The notes: generated by a model not told the origin, from the letters alone. Positions 1-8,604 are shown, counted from the first letter of the stretch. The stretch is 64,000 nt of DNA from Sinorhizobium sp. A49 (GCF_002002725.1 NZ_MUNW01000049.1:186001-250000), one strand, 5' to 3'. Program-made: numbers and translations.

Positions 1-8
1 TGAAATCG

Positions 9-809
9 TCAGGCTGCGAAAGCGGTAACCGGACGATTGTCCCGGTCGACAGCCACCATGATGAACGCGCCACGGGCAGTCAGCGTCCGTTTCCCGCCCA
101 TCAGGTCTTCGGACCACAATTCGACCTCGACCGTCGTCGAGCTTCGCCCTGTTTTCACGATCCGGGCGACAAGCTCGATGATCGAGCCAACGGTGATGCG
201 GTGCTTGAAATCGATGCGCTGGCAGGAGGCGAGAACCGTCGTCTTGCGGCTTGCCCGCGTGGCCGCGAAAAAGGCCGCCTTGGTCATCTGCGCCAGCGCG
301 TCGCCGCCGAACATGGCCCCGAAGCTGTTGGCTTGGTCGGGAAAGACGATATCGACCATGCGCACGGCGTCGTCCTTTGTCGGACCGATCGTGGCGCTGT
401 CGAGAGAGGGCAACGACCATTCGGCGTCCTTGCCTTCGGGCATTGCCACCATGGTGAACTGGCCGCGGGTGCAAAGATCGCGGGTACCGGCAATCAGATC
501 CTCGGCGACCATGTCGACTTCGACCACCATCGAGCGCCGCCCGACCCGGACCCGGCGACCGCTGAAGCTGATGACGTGGCCGATACGAGCAGGGGCGCGG
601 AAGTCGACGCGATCGCAGGACGCGGTGACGAAGGGAACGCGGCCGTGACGCGTGGCGACGATGAAGGCGATCCGGTCCATCAGCGCCAGACCGGCTCCGC
701 CAAAGAGCGTGCCATGGTGATTGGCATCGCCGGGAAAGACGATGTCGATCAGGGTCGCAGGCGCCGGGGTTTCCCCCGGCGCCATTTCGACATTGCTATC
801 GTCCGTCAT
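9..809 (-). CDS. Acyl-CoA thioesterase, double hotdog domain
   Basis: This 266-residue protein should hydrolyse acyl-CoA thioesters to free CoA and acid in the cytoplasm. It holds two tandem hotdog repeats. The first carries IVFPGDANHHGTLFGG near residues 20-37 and the second IVFPDQANSFGAMFGG near 150-165; this is the YciA/BACH-type acyl-CoA hydrolase signature with its conserved N/H-x-x-G-x-x-F-G-G core. The frame stays open further upstream, but I chose the ATG at 809 because it overlaps the metE stop codon in an ATGA, which indicates translational coupling, and because the hotdog homology begins soon after. Being last behind metE, it probably shares the metE riboswitch. Substrate chain length cannot be read from the sequence. 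Confidence 0.85.
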   Translation of the reverse strand: MTDDSNVEMAPGETPAPATLIDIVFPGDANHHGTLFGGAGLALMDRIAFIVATRHGRVPFVTASCDRVDFRAPARIGHVISFSGRRVRVGRRSMVVEVDMVAEDLIAGTRDLCTRGQFTMVAMPEGKDAEWSLPSLDSATIGPTKDDAVRMVDIVFPDQANSFGAMFGGDALAQMTKAAFFAATRASRKTTVLASCQRIDFKHRITVGSIIELVARIVKTGRSSTTVEVELWSEDLMGGKRTLTARGAFIMVAVDRDNRPVTAFAA

Positions 810-3160
810 ACGTTCACGGCCTCTCGCCGGCCGGCAGCAAAGGATTGCCGCAGCGCCTGTGCCGCCTGCACCATGTTGACGAGGGCCGGGCGCACTTCCT
901 CCCATCGCCTCGTTTTCAGGCCGCAATCCGGATTGACCCAAATCTGCGCCGGTGTCAGCCCGTCCGTCGCCCTCTCGATCAGATGGACCATCTCATCGAC
1001 CGTCGGCACGCGCGGCGAGTGGATGTCGTAAACGCCAGGGCCGATCTCGTTCGGATAGGCCTGATCGGTAAAGGCGCTGAGCAGTTCCATCTTCGAGCGC
1101 GAGGTCTCGATGGAGATGACATCGGCATCCATTGCAGCGATCGCCGCCATGATGTCGTTGAACTCCGAGTAGCACATGTGGGTGTGGATCTGGGTTTCGT
1201 CGCCGACACCGGAGGCGCTGATGCGGAAGCACTCGACCGCCCAGTCGAGATAGGCCTTTCGATCGGCCTGTCTCAGTGGCAGCCCCTCGCGCAGCGCCGG
1301 TTCGTCGATCTGGATCACCGCGATACCGGCCGTTTCCAGATCGGTGACTTCATCGCGCAGCGCCAGCGCGATCTGTCGGCATACGATCGAGCGGGGCAGG
1401 TCGTCGCGCACGAACGACCATTGCAGCATCGTCACCGGGCCGGTCAGCATGCCCTTCATCGGCCTTGACGTCAGCGACTGCGCATAGGTTGCCCAGTCGA
1501 CCGTCATCGGGTTCGGCCGCGAGACATCGCCGAAAATGATCGGCGGACGCACGTAGCGCGAACCGTAGCTCTGGACCCAGCCGCTCTGGGTGAAGGCATA
1601 GCCGGCAAGCTGCTCGCCGAAATACTGCACCATGTCGTTGCGCTCGAACTCGCCGTGCACCAGCACCTCGATGCCGATCTCCTCCTGCCAGCGCACGGCC
1701 TTCTCCGTCTCCTGGCGCAGATAGGCGAGGTAGTCGACATAGCTGAGCTCGCCCTTGGCATGCAGCGACCGTGCCTGACGCACTTCTGATGTCTGCGGGA
1801 AGGAGCCGATGGTCGTTGTCGGGAAGAGCGGCAGGGCCAGCCTGTCTTCCTGCAGGCGCCGGCGGGTCGCAAAGCCCGATTTGCGGCGACTGTCGGCTGC
1901 CGTCAGGGTCTTCAGGCGTCCGGCAACCAGCGGGTCGTGCACCTTGAGCGAGGTCAGCCGCGCCGCGGCGGCTGCGGTCGATTTTGCAAAGACCTGCTCG
2001 GGATTGGCAAGGCCGGGCTCGAAGGCGCGGGCAAGCAGGCTGAGTTCGTCCAGTTTCTGCAGGGCGAAGGCAAGCCAGGAGAAAAGCTCGGGATCGAGCG
2101 CCCGTTCGAGATGGAGGTCGATTGGCACATGCAGCAGCGAGCAGGAGGGGGCAAGCTCGATGCGGTCGCGGCCATGCGCCTCGATCAGCGGCTGCAGCCG
2201 GCGGAAGAGCCCGGCAAGGTCTGTCCGCCAGACGTTGCGGCCATCGACGACCCCAAGCGACAGCACGAGCTGCGCCGGTGCCGTCTGAAGCAGCACTTCC
2301 AATTGTTGCGGCGCCCGCACGAGATCGAGATGCAGCCCGGCAACCGGCAGCGAAAGCGCTGTCGGCAGGTTGTCGCCGATCGCGCCGAAATAGGTCGCAA
2401 GCATGATCTTCAGCTGCGGGATTTCCGCAGCAAACGTCCTGTAGGTGAGCGCCAGCGCCCGGCGTTCCCGCTCGTCGAGATCGAGCACCAGGCAGGGCTC
2501 GTCGATCTGCACCCATTCGACACCGGCGATCGCAAGCTCGGTCAAGAGCTTCACATAAACAGGCAACAGCCGCTCGATCAGCTCGATCGTGTCGAACCCG
2601 CCGGCAAGTGCCTTGCCGAACTTTAGGAACGTGACGGGACCGAGGAGAACAGGACGGGTAACATGCCCAAGCGCCTTGGCCTCGAGGAAGGCGTCAAGCG
2701 GCGCATTGCGCGTCAACTCGAAGCGCTGATCCTCCGCGAATTCTGGAACCATGTAGTGGTAGTTGGTGTCGAACCACTTGGTCATCTCCAGCGCCTGATT
2801 GCCGCCGTCAGGTCCGCCATGGGCGCAGCCGGAAGCGCAGGTCGCGGTTGTTGAGCCGCGCGCCATGGCGAAATAGACGTCGAGATCGACCGGGCCGCCC
2901 TTCCAGCCATAGGCCGGCGGCACCGCGCCGACGAGCACGGATGTGTCGAGAACCTGATCGTAGAGCGAGAAGTCGTTGGACGGAATGATCTGGATTCCCC
3001 GCGCCTTTTGCGCGGCCCAGTTTTCCGCCCGAAGCCTCGCGGCGACGGCGAGCAGGTCCCGTCTTTCGATCTTGCCGGCCCAGTAGCGCTCCAGCGCGAA
3101 CTTCAGTTCACGGTGGCTGCCGATACGCGGAAAGCCGAGATTGGCTGTCTTGATGGTCAT
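806..3160 (-). CDS. metE: Cobalamin-independent methionine synthase MetE
   Basis: 5-methyltetrahydropteroyltriglutamate-homocysteine methyltransferase transfers the methyl group of methyl-tetrahydrofolate directly to homocysteine without vitamin B12. The 784 residues match the usual 750-790. The N-terminal barrel opens with LGFPRIGSHRELKFALE. The C-terminal barrel has the zinc site: IHTHMCYSEF supplies His and Cys, and NPDCGLKTR supplies the last Cys. The start at 3160 is preceded by AAGGAA at good spacing. A cobalamin riboswitch lies in the leader, so expression should fall when B12 is present and the B12-dependent MetH can act. The thioesterase gene is translationally coupled downstream. 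Confidence 0.97.
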   Translation of the reverse strand: MTIKTANLGFPRIGSHRELKFALERYWAGKIERRDLLAVAARLRAENWAAQKARGIQIIPSNDFSLYDQVLDTSVLVGAVPPAYGWKGGPVDLDVYFAMARGSTTATCASGCAHGGPDGGNQALEMTKWFDTNYHYMVPEFAEDQRFELTRNAPLDAFLEAKALGHVTRPVLLGPVTFLKFGKALAGGFDTIELIERLLPVYVKLLTELAIAGVEWVQIDEPCLVLDLDERERRALALTYRTFAAEIPQLKIMLATYFGAIGDNLPTALSLPVAGLHLDLVRAPQQLEVLLQTAPAQLVLSLGVVDGRNVWRTDLAGLFRRLQPLIEAHGRDRIELAPSCSLLHVPIDLHLERALDPELFSWLAFALQKLDELSLLARAFEPGLANPEQVFAKSTAAAAARLTSLKVHDPLVAGRLKTLTAADSRRKSGFATRRRLQEDRLALPLFPTTTIGSFPQTSEVRQARSLHAKGELSYVDYLAYLRQETEKAVRWQEEIGIEVLVHGEFERNDMVQYFGEQLAGYAFTQSGWVQSYGSRYVRPPIIFGDVSRPNPMTVDWATYAQSLTSRPMKGMLTGPVTMLQWSFVRDDLPRSIVCRQIALALRDEVTDLETAGIAVIQIDEPALREGLPLRQADRKAYLDWAVECFRISASGVGDETQIHTHMCYSEFNDIMAAIAAMDADVISIETSRSKMELLSAFTDQAYPNEIGPGVYDIHSPRVPTVDEMVHLIERATDGLTPAQIWVNPDCGLKTRRWEEVRPALVNMVQAAQALRQSFAAGRREAVNV

Positions 3161-3273
3161 TTCCTTACCCCGAAGGTTGTGGGCAAGGCTGGAACGCGAC
3201 GCATCCACGACCGAGGCAGGCTCGTTCGTCAAAGCGGCACATCGGACACCCCGCCCGTGGACGTTATCGATCG

Positions 3274-3460
3274 CGGCAGGTCTCCTGGCTTGCGGGTCAA
3301 CACGAACCGTCCCGTCTTCCCGAGGCGTCTCCCTCAGTGACATCATTGGACGGCCGCTCGCCGCTTACAGTTGCGGGGGCAGCTCCGGCATGAGCGCCTT
3401 GCGGCGCCGCACCGAATTCCCTCTTAGCTCCGGCCCGCCGTGAGACGAGCCGCAGAACCA
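3274..3460 (-). promoter_or_regulatory. Cobalamin (B12) riboswitch in the metE leader
   Basis: Read on the minus strand, this leader carries the ordered conserved blocks of a cobalamin riboswitch. They are AAGAGGGAA followed by a GGTG-type segment, then GCTGCCCCCGCAACTGTAAG (the B12-box core), then CGGGAAGACGGGA, and finally AAGCCAGGAGACCTGCC close to 3275. It lies about 110 bases before the metE start. In this family adenosylcobalamin binding to the leader represses the downstream gene. Boundaries are approximate because the outermost helix was not folded. Confidence 0.93.
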
Positions 3461-3495
3461 CGATGCTTTGACAATGCCCTGCAAAGACAGGCAGG

Positions 3496-3840
3496 TCAAT
3501 CGCATAAAGAAATGTTTATGTCTTTATTCTCATTCCTCGGCGGGCAGAGGGGTCTTGTAGCGACGGTCCGCGGTACAGCGTCATGAGACGTTGTCTGCAC
3601 GGACGCGATTGAATTCTCCGTTACCTGCAGCGACGGGGCGTCTCGAGGATTGGGATCCGCGACCCGCTGCCATGGGACGGCGATGTCGCCGGCGCGTGCC
3701 CGGATTCCGTCATTGTCTCGCGTCAGGCCGATGTCCCTCAACTGGAATTCGCTGAATGTATCGACCGTTGTCGTGGTGTCGGCGGCTCTCCTGGCCAAGG
3801 TCCAGACATGGCGGATGATCGATCGCAGTGCGCTAAGCAT
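3496..3840 (-). CDS. Small DUF1127-domain protein
   Basis: This predicted protein of 114 residues has an amphipathic, arginine-rich N-terminus (residues 1-20) followed by the DUF1127 signature FSEFQLRDIGLTRD at about residues 29-42. DUF1127 (YjiS-like) proteins are short, basic and abundant in rhizobia. Several have been linked to stress, phosphate or C/N metabolism or RNA binding, but the role here is unknown. I chose the ATG at 3840 because AAGGGG lies six bases before it; an in-frame ATG at 3855 is possible. The C-terminal 60 residues do not match the family core and may be low-constraint sequence. The gene is divergent from a LysR-type regulator. Confidence 0.6.
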   Translation of the reverse strand: MLSALRSIIRHVWTLARRAADTTTTVDTFSEFQLRDIGLTRDNDGIRARAGDIAVPWQRVADPNPRDAPSLQVTENSIASVQTTSHDAVPRTVATRPLCPPRNENKDINISLCD

Positions 3841-3926
3841 TGCCAACCCCTTCATTTTTGCGGTGATGTGTTCGCGAGAAAATTGAGGATTTTCAGGGTT
3901 TCGCGCAAAGCGGTTTCTCGCATGCT

Positions 3927-3941
3927 AGCATAAAGAATGCT
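3927..3941. promoter_or_regulatory. Inverted repeat in the DUF1127/LysR divergent promoter
   Basis: AGCAT (3927-3931) and ATGCT (3937-3941) form a perfect dyad with a 5-base spacer, 12 bases before the LysR start. The size is compatible with a LysR autoregulatory half-site pair. A second dyad, GAAAAT (3878-3883) and ATTTTC (3889-3894), lies in the same intergenic region. Operator function is inferred from position only. Confidence 0.35.
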
Positions 3942-3952
3942 TATCTCAGCGT

Positions 3953-4858
3953 ATGAGCAAGATTCCCCCCATGAGCGCGGTGCGCGCCTTCGAGGCAGCC
4001 GCCCGGCACCTGAGCTTCACCCGCGCGGCGCAGGAGCTTGGAATGACGCAAGCGGCCGTCAGCTATCAGATCCGGCTGCTCGAGGACCGTACTGGAACGG
4101 CGCTCTTTGTTCGTCTGCCGCGGGAAGTGCGGTTGACCGCCGCCGGCCGTCAGCTCGCGCCGAAGGTAACGGAGGCCATCGATCTCCTGGGCACGGCCTT
4201 TTCCGAGATTGCCGACAAGACCGAGCATCACCTGCACATCTCCGTGCTTCCGACGGTCGTCTCAAGCTGGCTCGGCTCGCGGCTCGCCTCGTTCCAGGCG
4301 GCGCATCCCAACATCAGCATTCGCGTGCACATGTCGACCGAGCTGATCGACTTCAAGCGCGACGCGATCGATCTGGTGGTACGCAGCGGCAACGGCGACT
4401 GGCCGGGCCACGATGTGTTTCCGCTTTTCCCGATCGAATACCTGCCGGTCTGCACGCCGACGTTTCTTGAAAAGCATCAGCTCAAGCATCCCGCCGACGT
4501 TCTGAAGGTAAGGCGGTTCGGCAACGCCAGCTGGTGGCGGCGCTGGATGGTCGAAACCGGCGTGGAGCCGCCGGCCAGCAACGGCACCGAGCTGATCTTC
4601 GACGTCCAGGCAATGGACGTGGCGACGACATTGCTCGACCACGGCATTGCCATGGCCGTCTCGACCTTTCTGATCGAGGAGCTTCGCAGCGGAAAACTCA
4701 TCCGTCCGTTCAATCACGTGGTCAGGGACGGTCGCGCCTATTGGCTGGTTTATCCGCAGAGCCACCGGCGGCAGAAGAAGATCCAGGCGTTCCGCGAGTG
4801 GATCATCGCCGAAGCCGCTGCGTCGAACGCACAGTTGGCGATGGCGATGGGCGAGTGA
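3953..4858 (+). CDS. LysR-family transcriptional regulator (GcvA-like)
   Basis: This 301-residue regulator has an N-terminal winged helix-turn-helix at about residues 7-66, with AVRAFEAAARHLSFTRAAQEL and the recognition segment MTQAAVSYQIRLLEDR. A LysR effector-binding domain follows at about 90-295. The opening resembles the GcvA/AmpR branch. No strong ribosome-binding site is visible; the ATG at 3953 gives the usual LysR N-terminus, and 3971 is an alternative. It is divergent from the DUF1127 gene, which is the most likely direct target under the usual LysR arrangement. The effector is unknown. Although metE lies beyond the DUF1127 gene, the protein does not look specifically like MetR. Confidence 0.9.
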   Translation: MSKIPPMSAVRAFEAAARHLSFTRAAQELGMTQAAVSYQIRLLEDRTGTALFVRLPREVRLTAAGRQLAPKVTEAIDLLGTAFSEIADKTEHHLHISVLPTVVSSWLGSRLASFQAAHPNISIRVHMSTELIDFKRDAIDLVVRSGNGDWPGHDVFPLFPIEYLPVCTPTFLEKHQLKHPADVLKVRRFGNASWWRRWMVETGVEPPASNGTELIFDVQAMDVATTLLDHGIAMAVSTFLIEELRSGKLIRPFNHVVRDGRAYWLVYPQSHRRQKKIQAFREWIIAEAAASNAQLAMAMGE

Positions 4859-5052
4859 GGTGGCGATGTTCCCTAGATTCTTCCATGCATTCAGAAATTG
4901 TCATTGAAAACATTACATAATTTCGCGCGAATATCCGATGTTCTTCGAACCTTCCGCCAGATGTTCGTCAGCTAGCGCCATCTCGTGCTCGGATTATTCG
5001 TAGCCCGCGCGCCCGCCTTGATAACGGGGATTCGGAGCCCTGAATCTAGGCA

Positions 5053-5079
5053 CAAAAAAAGGGCCCGAAAACGGACCCT
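5053..5079 (-). terminator. Rho-independent terminator on the minus strand
   Basis: On the minus strand AGGG-t-CCG, a TTTT loop and CGG-g-CCCT form an 8-position stem with one mismatch, followed directly by a run of seven T. It lies 28 bases after the stop of the small gene ending at 5107, which supports that gene being transcribed. Confidence 0.75.
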
Positions 5080-5106
5080 CGAAAACCAAAAACATTCAGT
5101 CGTGCG

Positions 5107-5352
5107 CTAGTGAATTTCCAGCGCAGCGATGTCGGACTTTTTGAAAAACCAGTCCGCCTTGAACCGAACCTCCACCGCGGGCTGTACATCGAGTGTGGTC
5201 AGATTGGCCAAGATCTCCAGGGGCGTCACTTTGCGAATGGCGGCAAGTTGCCCGGCAGAAACGTGATCAGCGACAAATTCATCCAGATCGAGAACTCGGA
5301 CGGAAAGCTTGGAGGAGCCATCCGACGATTCCGTTAAGGTGTCAATCAGCAT
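5107..5352 (-). CDS. Hypothetical protein next to the insertion sequence
   Basis: I do not recognise this 81-residue protein. It begins MLIDTLTESSDGSSKLSVRV and ends KADWFFKKSDIAALEIH, is acidic, and has no signal peptide or membrane segment. The ATG at 5352 is preceded by AAGGGG about ten bases upstream. The frame stays open beyond it, through the left inverted repeat of the ISL3 element to 5460, so a longer IS-derived start (5376, 5397 or 5460) is possible. If the original start lay beyond 5385, the gene has been replaced at its N-terminus by IS sequence. A good terminator after the stop codon argues that it is a real transcription unit. Confidence 0.55.
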   Translation of the reverse strand: MLIDTLTESSDGSSKLSVRVLDLDEFVADHVSAGQLAAIRKVTPLEILANLTTLDVQPAVEVRFKADWFFKKSDIAALEIH

Positions 5353-5398
5353 CCAAAATTCACCCCTTATCGGCATCCAATTTTGGCTCTGACTCATA

Positions 5399-6766
5399 TG
5401 TGGAACGGCCCGGTTAGCAAGGTTTTTCCTTTGTGAATGGCCGTCGGACGGTGCAGTCATATGTCCGGCCTGTCAGCGCGGTCATTGACCGCTGGCCACG
5501 ATGAGATCCGCGATGTCGATCGCCTAATCAGTTTTGCGCGCTCAAAGGCGCGGTGACTCAGACGGTCTGATCGGCATCGAGGTATCGCCCCTCGGGTTCA
5601 TCACGCTTTCGTACCTTGCCGCTTTATCCCGACGCAGAGACGCCGGGAATTCTGTTCCTACGCCTTTGCCATCGCTGGCGCTTGGTATGTGCCGCCCTTG
5701 ACGAGAAGCGCCCATATTGTGCGGGCCATCTTGTTGGCCAAGGCCACGGCTGCCACTTTGAAGGGGCGTCTTGCCATCATTGATGCGACCCAACCAGGCA
5801 GCTTTGAACCTCTGCGGGCCTGTTTCAGGATCGATGTGGCACCGACAATCAGTAGAGTCCGTAACTGCTTGTTGCCGCGCTTCGAGATCTTGCCAAGCCG
5901 TTCCTTCCCTCCGCTGGAGTTCGCTCTTGGCGTGATGCCGATCCAGGCGGCCAAATCCCGCCCTGTTCGAAAGGCTGCCGGATCCTGAACCGCGGCACGG
6001 ACTGACGCTGCAATAATAGGACCGACGCCGGGGATGGTTGTTAAACGACGTGCGGCATCATCAGCTTTCACTGCTGCGACAATCTTACTGTCGAGCGCCT
6101 CAACCCTTTCTGTCAGCCTTTCGATCTGATCGGCCATCTCCGAAAGCGCAGCTCTGGCCGAGTTTGGTAGACGACCGTCACGATCGTCGCGCAAAATGGC
6201 GACGAGCTTTGCAATACTGGTCATGCCGGTCGCGGCGACGATCCCGAGCTCGGCCATATGAGCACGCATCGCATTTGCCGTCTGGCTTCGCTGACGCACG
6301 AGTAACTCTCGGGTCTTCAAAACCTTACCGGCAGCTTGCTCGTCCGGTGTTTTGACTGGCACGAAGCGCATTGTCGGGCGCGTGACCGCCTCGCAGATCG
6401 CCTCCGCATCGGCGGCATCGGTCTTGTTACGTTTGACGTAAGGCTTTACGTAGGCTGGGGGCATCAACCGCACCGTATGGCCGAATTCGCCGATCGCGTT
6501 GGCCCAGTAGTGGGCACTCCCGCATGCTTCCATTCCGACAAGGCATGGTTCGATGTGACGAAAGAACTCCAGCACCTGTGATCGCCGCAAGGCACGGCGG
6601 ACAGCGACGTGCCCGCCTTCAGTGATGGCGTGGATCTGAAAGACCGACTTGGCCAAATCCAGTCCGATTGTGGTAATCTTCTCCATGGAGCGGTTCCTCC
6701 TGTCTTGTGGCGATTGGCGTCACAACGATAGGCATCCTTGATGCCGGTGCGAAGGGCCGTTCCACA
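5399..6766 (-). mobile_element. IS110-family (IS1111 group) insertion sequence
   Basis: This is a single-gene element with a DEDD transposase on the minus strand. TGTGGAACGGCC at 5399-5410 and GGCCGTTCCACA at 6755-6766 are perfect 12-bp inverted repeats. IS1111-group elements typically carry such subterminal inverted repeats flanked by a few more element bases and make no target duplication, so the true ends are probably a few bases outside these coordinates. About 250 bases without a gene follow the transposase stop codon inside the element, a common place for the guide/bridge RNA-like noncoding end in this family. Confidence 0.75.
5658..6686 (-). CDS. IS110-family (IS1111 group) transposase
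   Basis: This 342-residue transposase appears intact. The N-terminal RuvC-like DEDD domain shows TIGLDLAKSVFQIHA (first Asp near residue 10), LVGMEACGSAHYW (Glu near 53) and NKTDAADAEAICEA (acidic pair near 98-103). The C-terminal transposase_20 domain has TIPGVGPIIAASV and the serine-containing segment ANSSGGKERLGKISKRGN. Both domains are needed for the cut-and-paste recombination of this family. The start codon ATG at 6686 is preceded by an AGGAGGAACC-like site on the minus strand. It is transcribed against the host ISL3 transposase. Confidence 0.93.
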   Translation of the reverse strand: MEKITTIGLDLAKSVFQIHAITEGGHVAVRRALRRSQVLEFFRHIEPCLVGMEACGSAHYWANAIGEFGHTVRLMPPAYVKPYVKRNKTDAADAEAICEAVTRPTMRFVPVKTPDEQAAGKVLKTRELLVRQRSQTANAMRAHMAELGIVAATGMTSIAKLVAILRDDRDGRLPNSARAALSEMADQIERLTERVEALDSKIVAAVKADDAARRLTTIPGVGPIIAASVRAAVQDPAAFRTGRDLAAWIGITPRANSSGGKERLGKISKRGNKQLRTLLIVGATSILKQARRGSKLPGWVASMMARRPFKVAAVALANKMARTIWALLVKGGTYQAPAMAKA

Positions 6767-6829
6767 CCATCCGTTTTGATGCAGTTGTAACGATGCTGCT
6801 TTGCTGGTTTCCACAAAGGAATCAGCCTG

Positions 6830-8383
6830 ATGAGCATCAAGTTTCACCCCTCTGATTTGGTACCGGCGGGTTTCATCGCCGAACGCATCACCCATATTGA
6901 CGATGAGACCAGCATCTTGCTTTCCCGAGCCGGCGCGACCGCGTCATGTCCGGCATGCGGACAAACGTCGCGAACGGTTCGAAGCCGCTATTGCCGCCAG
7001 GTCGCGGACCTTCCCCTGTCGGGAAGGCGCGTCAGACTTCTCGTCCGCACGCGGAGGTTCACCTGTCACGCGGTCCTCTGCGGCAGGCATATATTCTCCG
7101 AGCGCTTCGGCGATGTGCTACCTTCCTACGCCAGACGCACCGGGCGTCTCGAGCATCTCGTCCATCATCTGGCGCTTGCGCTTGGGGGACGCCCGGCGGC
7201 GCGTTTTGCCCAGCGGCTGATGCTTCCCGTCAGCAACGACACCCTGCTACGAGTTATCCGCAGGCAAGGATTACCGCCGTCGGTCCCACCCTCGGTGATC
7301 GGCATCGACGACTGGGCCTGGCGGCGCAATCATCGCTATGGCACGATCGTGTGTGACCTGGAGCGTCGGCGGCCGATCCGTCTGCTGCCGGACCGTGAGC
7401 CAGCGACGGCAGAGGCCTGGTTGCGGCAGAATCCCCAAATCCAAATCATTGCTCGTGACCGCGGCGGCGCCTACGGACTGGCGGCAGCAAAGGCGTTGCC
7501 TGATGCAGTACAGGTCGCTGATCGATGGCATCTGATGGAGAATGCCAGCCGTGCATTCCTGGACTCCGTTCGGAAATCGATGCGACAAATCCGCAAGACA
7601 CTTGGTGCAACGCGCATCAATCCCAAGCTGCTGACCGCGGCAGAACGCCTTCAATACGAAGGCTATCTCCGGCGCGAACAAACCAACGCGGCGATCATGG
7701 CGTTCGCAAAGGACGGTGTCACGATCAAGGAAATCGTGCGCCGTACCGGTCATAGCCGCGGCTTGGTCCGCCAAGTGCTCAGAGGGCACCGCAACGACGT
7801 CTTTCGGTCAAGAGAAAGTTCGTTGGAGACCTATCTCGAATGGCTCGACGCCCAATGGGCTGCTGGCAAGCGGAACGCTACTGAGCTTTGGCGGCGGTTG
7901 AAAACACAGGGCTTTCGTGGTTCGCGTCGGGTCGTGAGTGAATGGGCAACACGACGGAAACGGGCCGACAAGGCAGATGCGGAAACGTTGAACCGCATTC
8001 CCTCTGCCCGAACGATTGCCCGCCTTTTGACAACCAGCAGAGACAACCTGACGAAATCCGAGACCGTCACCATCGCTGCAATAGAAGGCGGTGTTCCCTT
8101 GCTGGTTAAAGCTCGCGACATCATCGCCGACTTCCATCGCATGATCCGGCGCAAGGCGGAAAACGAACTCGCGCCGTGGATCGACCGCGCTCGCGAAAGT
8201 CTGGTTGCCTCTTTTGGCAATGGCGTTGCGAAAGACATACAGGCAGTCCGAGCAGCGATCGTCTCGCCGTGGTCCAACGGACAAACAGAGGGACAGATCA
8301 CCAAGCTCAAGCTGGTGAAGCGCCAGATGTATGGTCGCGGAAAGCTTGATCTTCTTCAAGCCCGCCTGATCGGCGCGACGTGA
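6830..8383 (+). CDS. ISL3-family transposase
   Basis: This 517-residue transposase is intact. The N-terminal zinc-finger region has CPACGQTSRTVRSRYCR near residues 40-56 and a second Cys-rich stretch at CHAVLCGRHIF. The DDE catalytic core shows GIDDWAWRR, ARDRGGAYGLAA and the terminal SNGQTEGQITKLKLVKRQMY, the typical ISL3 D, D and E positions. An AAAGGAAT ribosome-binding site precedes the ATG at 6830. The gene lies inside the 5385-8412 inverted-repeat pair. The IS1111-type insertion lies upstream and may have removed or replaced its natural promoter while leaving the reading frame intact. Confidence 0.93.
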   Translation: MSIKFHPSDLVPAGFIAERITHIDDETSILLSRAGATASCPACGQTSRTVRSRYCRQVADLPLSGRRVRLLVRTRRFTCHAVLCGRHIFSERFGDVLPSYARRTGRLEHLVHHLALALGGRPAARFAQRLMLPVSNDTLLRVIRRQGLPPSVPPSVIGIDDWAWRRNHRYGTIVCDLERRRPIRLLPDREPATAEAWLRQNPQIQIIARDRGGAYGLAAAKALPDAVQVADRWHLMENASRAFLDSVRKSMRQIRKTLGATRINPKLLTAAERLQYEGYLRREQTNAAIMAFAKDGVTIKEIVRRTGHSRGLVRQVLRGHRNDVFRSRESSLETYLEWLDAQWAAGKRNATELWRRLKTQGFRGSRRVVSEWATRRKRADKADAETLNRIPSARTIARLLTTSRDNLTKSETVTIAAIEGGVPLLVKARDIIADFHRMIRRKAENELAPWIDRARESLVASFGNGVAKDIQAVRAAIVSPWSNGQTEGQITKLKLVKRQMYGRGKLDLLQARLIGAT

Positions 8384-8604
8384 GAGAATTGCACCAAATA
8401 TGCGTCAGAGCCAAATTTGCACGCCGAAACACAGGCTGGAAACCTCAATAGAGCCACAAGGCAGTCAAAATCAGCCAAAACGGCCCCGTTTTGGGCGAAT
8501 GGCGATGGCAAGACGAACATCTGGATCGACCTACCCGCCTTTGGGGAAGAACCAAGGGGGCGTTTTCACGAGTGAGGCCGACAGGCGGTGGCAATATACA
8601 GGTC

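Larger units (their letters stand above)
5385..8412 (+). mobile_element. ISL3-family insertion sequence, interrupted by an IS1111-type element
   Basis: The ends are an inverted-repeat pair: GGCTCTGAC-N-CATAT-N-TGG read inward from 5385, and the same pattern on the opposite strand read inward from 8412. The only open mismatches are at the N positions. Between them lies a full-length ISL3-family transposase on the plus strand plus a second element (5399-6766) inserted just inside the left repeat. Without the insertion the element would be about 1.65 kb, a normal ISL3 size. I see no exact 8-bp target duplication outside the repeats (CCAATTTT left, AAATTTGC right), so the flanks may have rearranged. 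Confidence 0.8.

Noticed and set aside
810-941. Extension of the thioesterase frame upstream of 809
   Set aside because: It lies wholly inside metE, has no hotdog homology, and the ATG at 809 shows the classical ATGA coupling.
3953-4858. Calling the LysR gene metR because metE is close
   Set aside because: It is separated from metE by the DUF1127 gene and the riboswitch, and its N-terminus is of the GcvA type.
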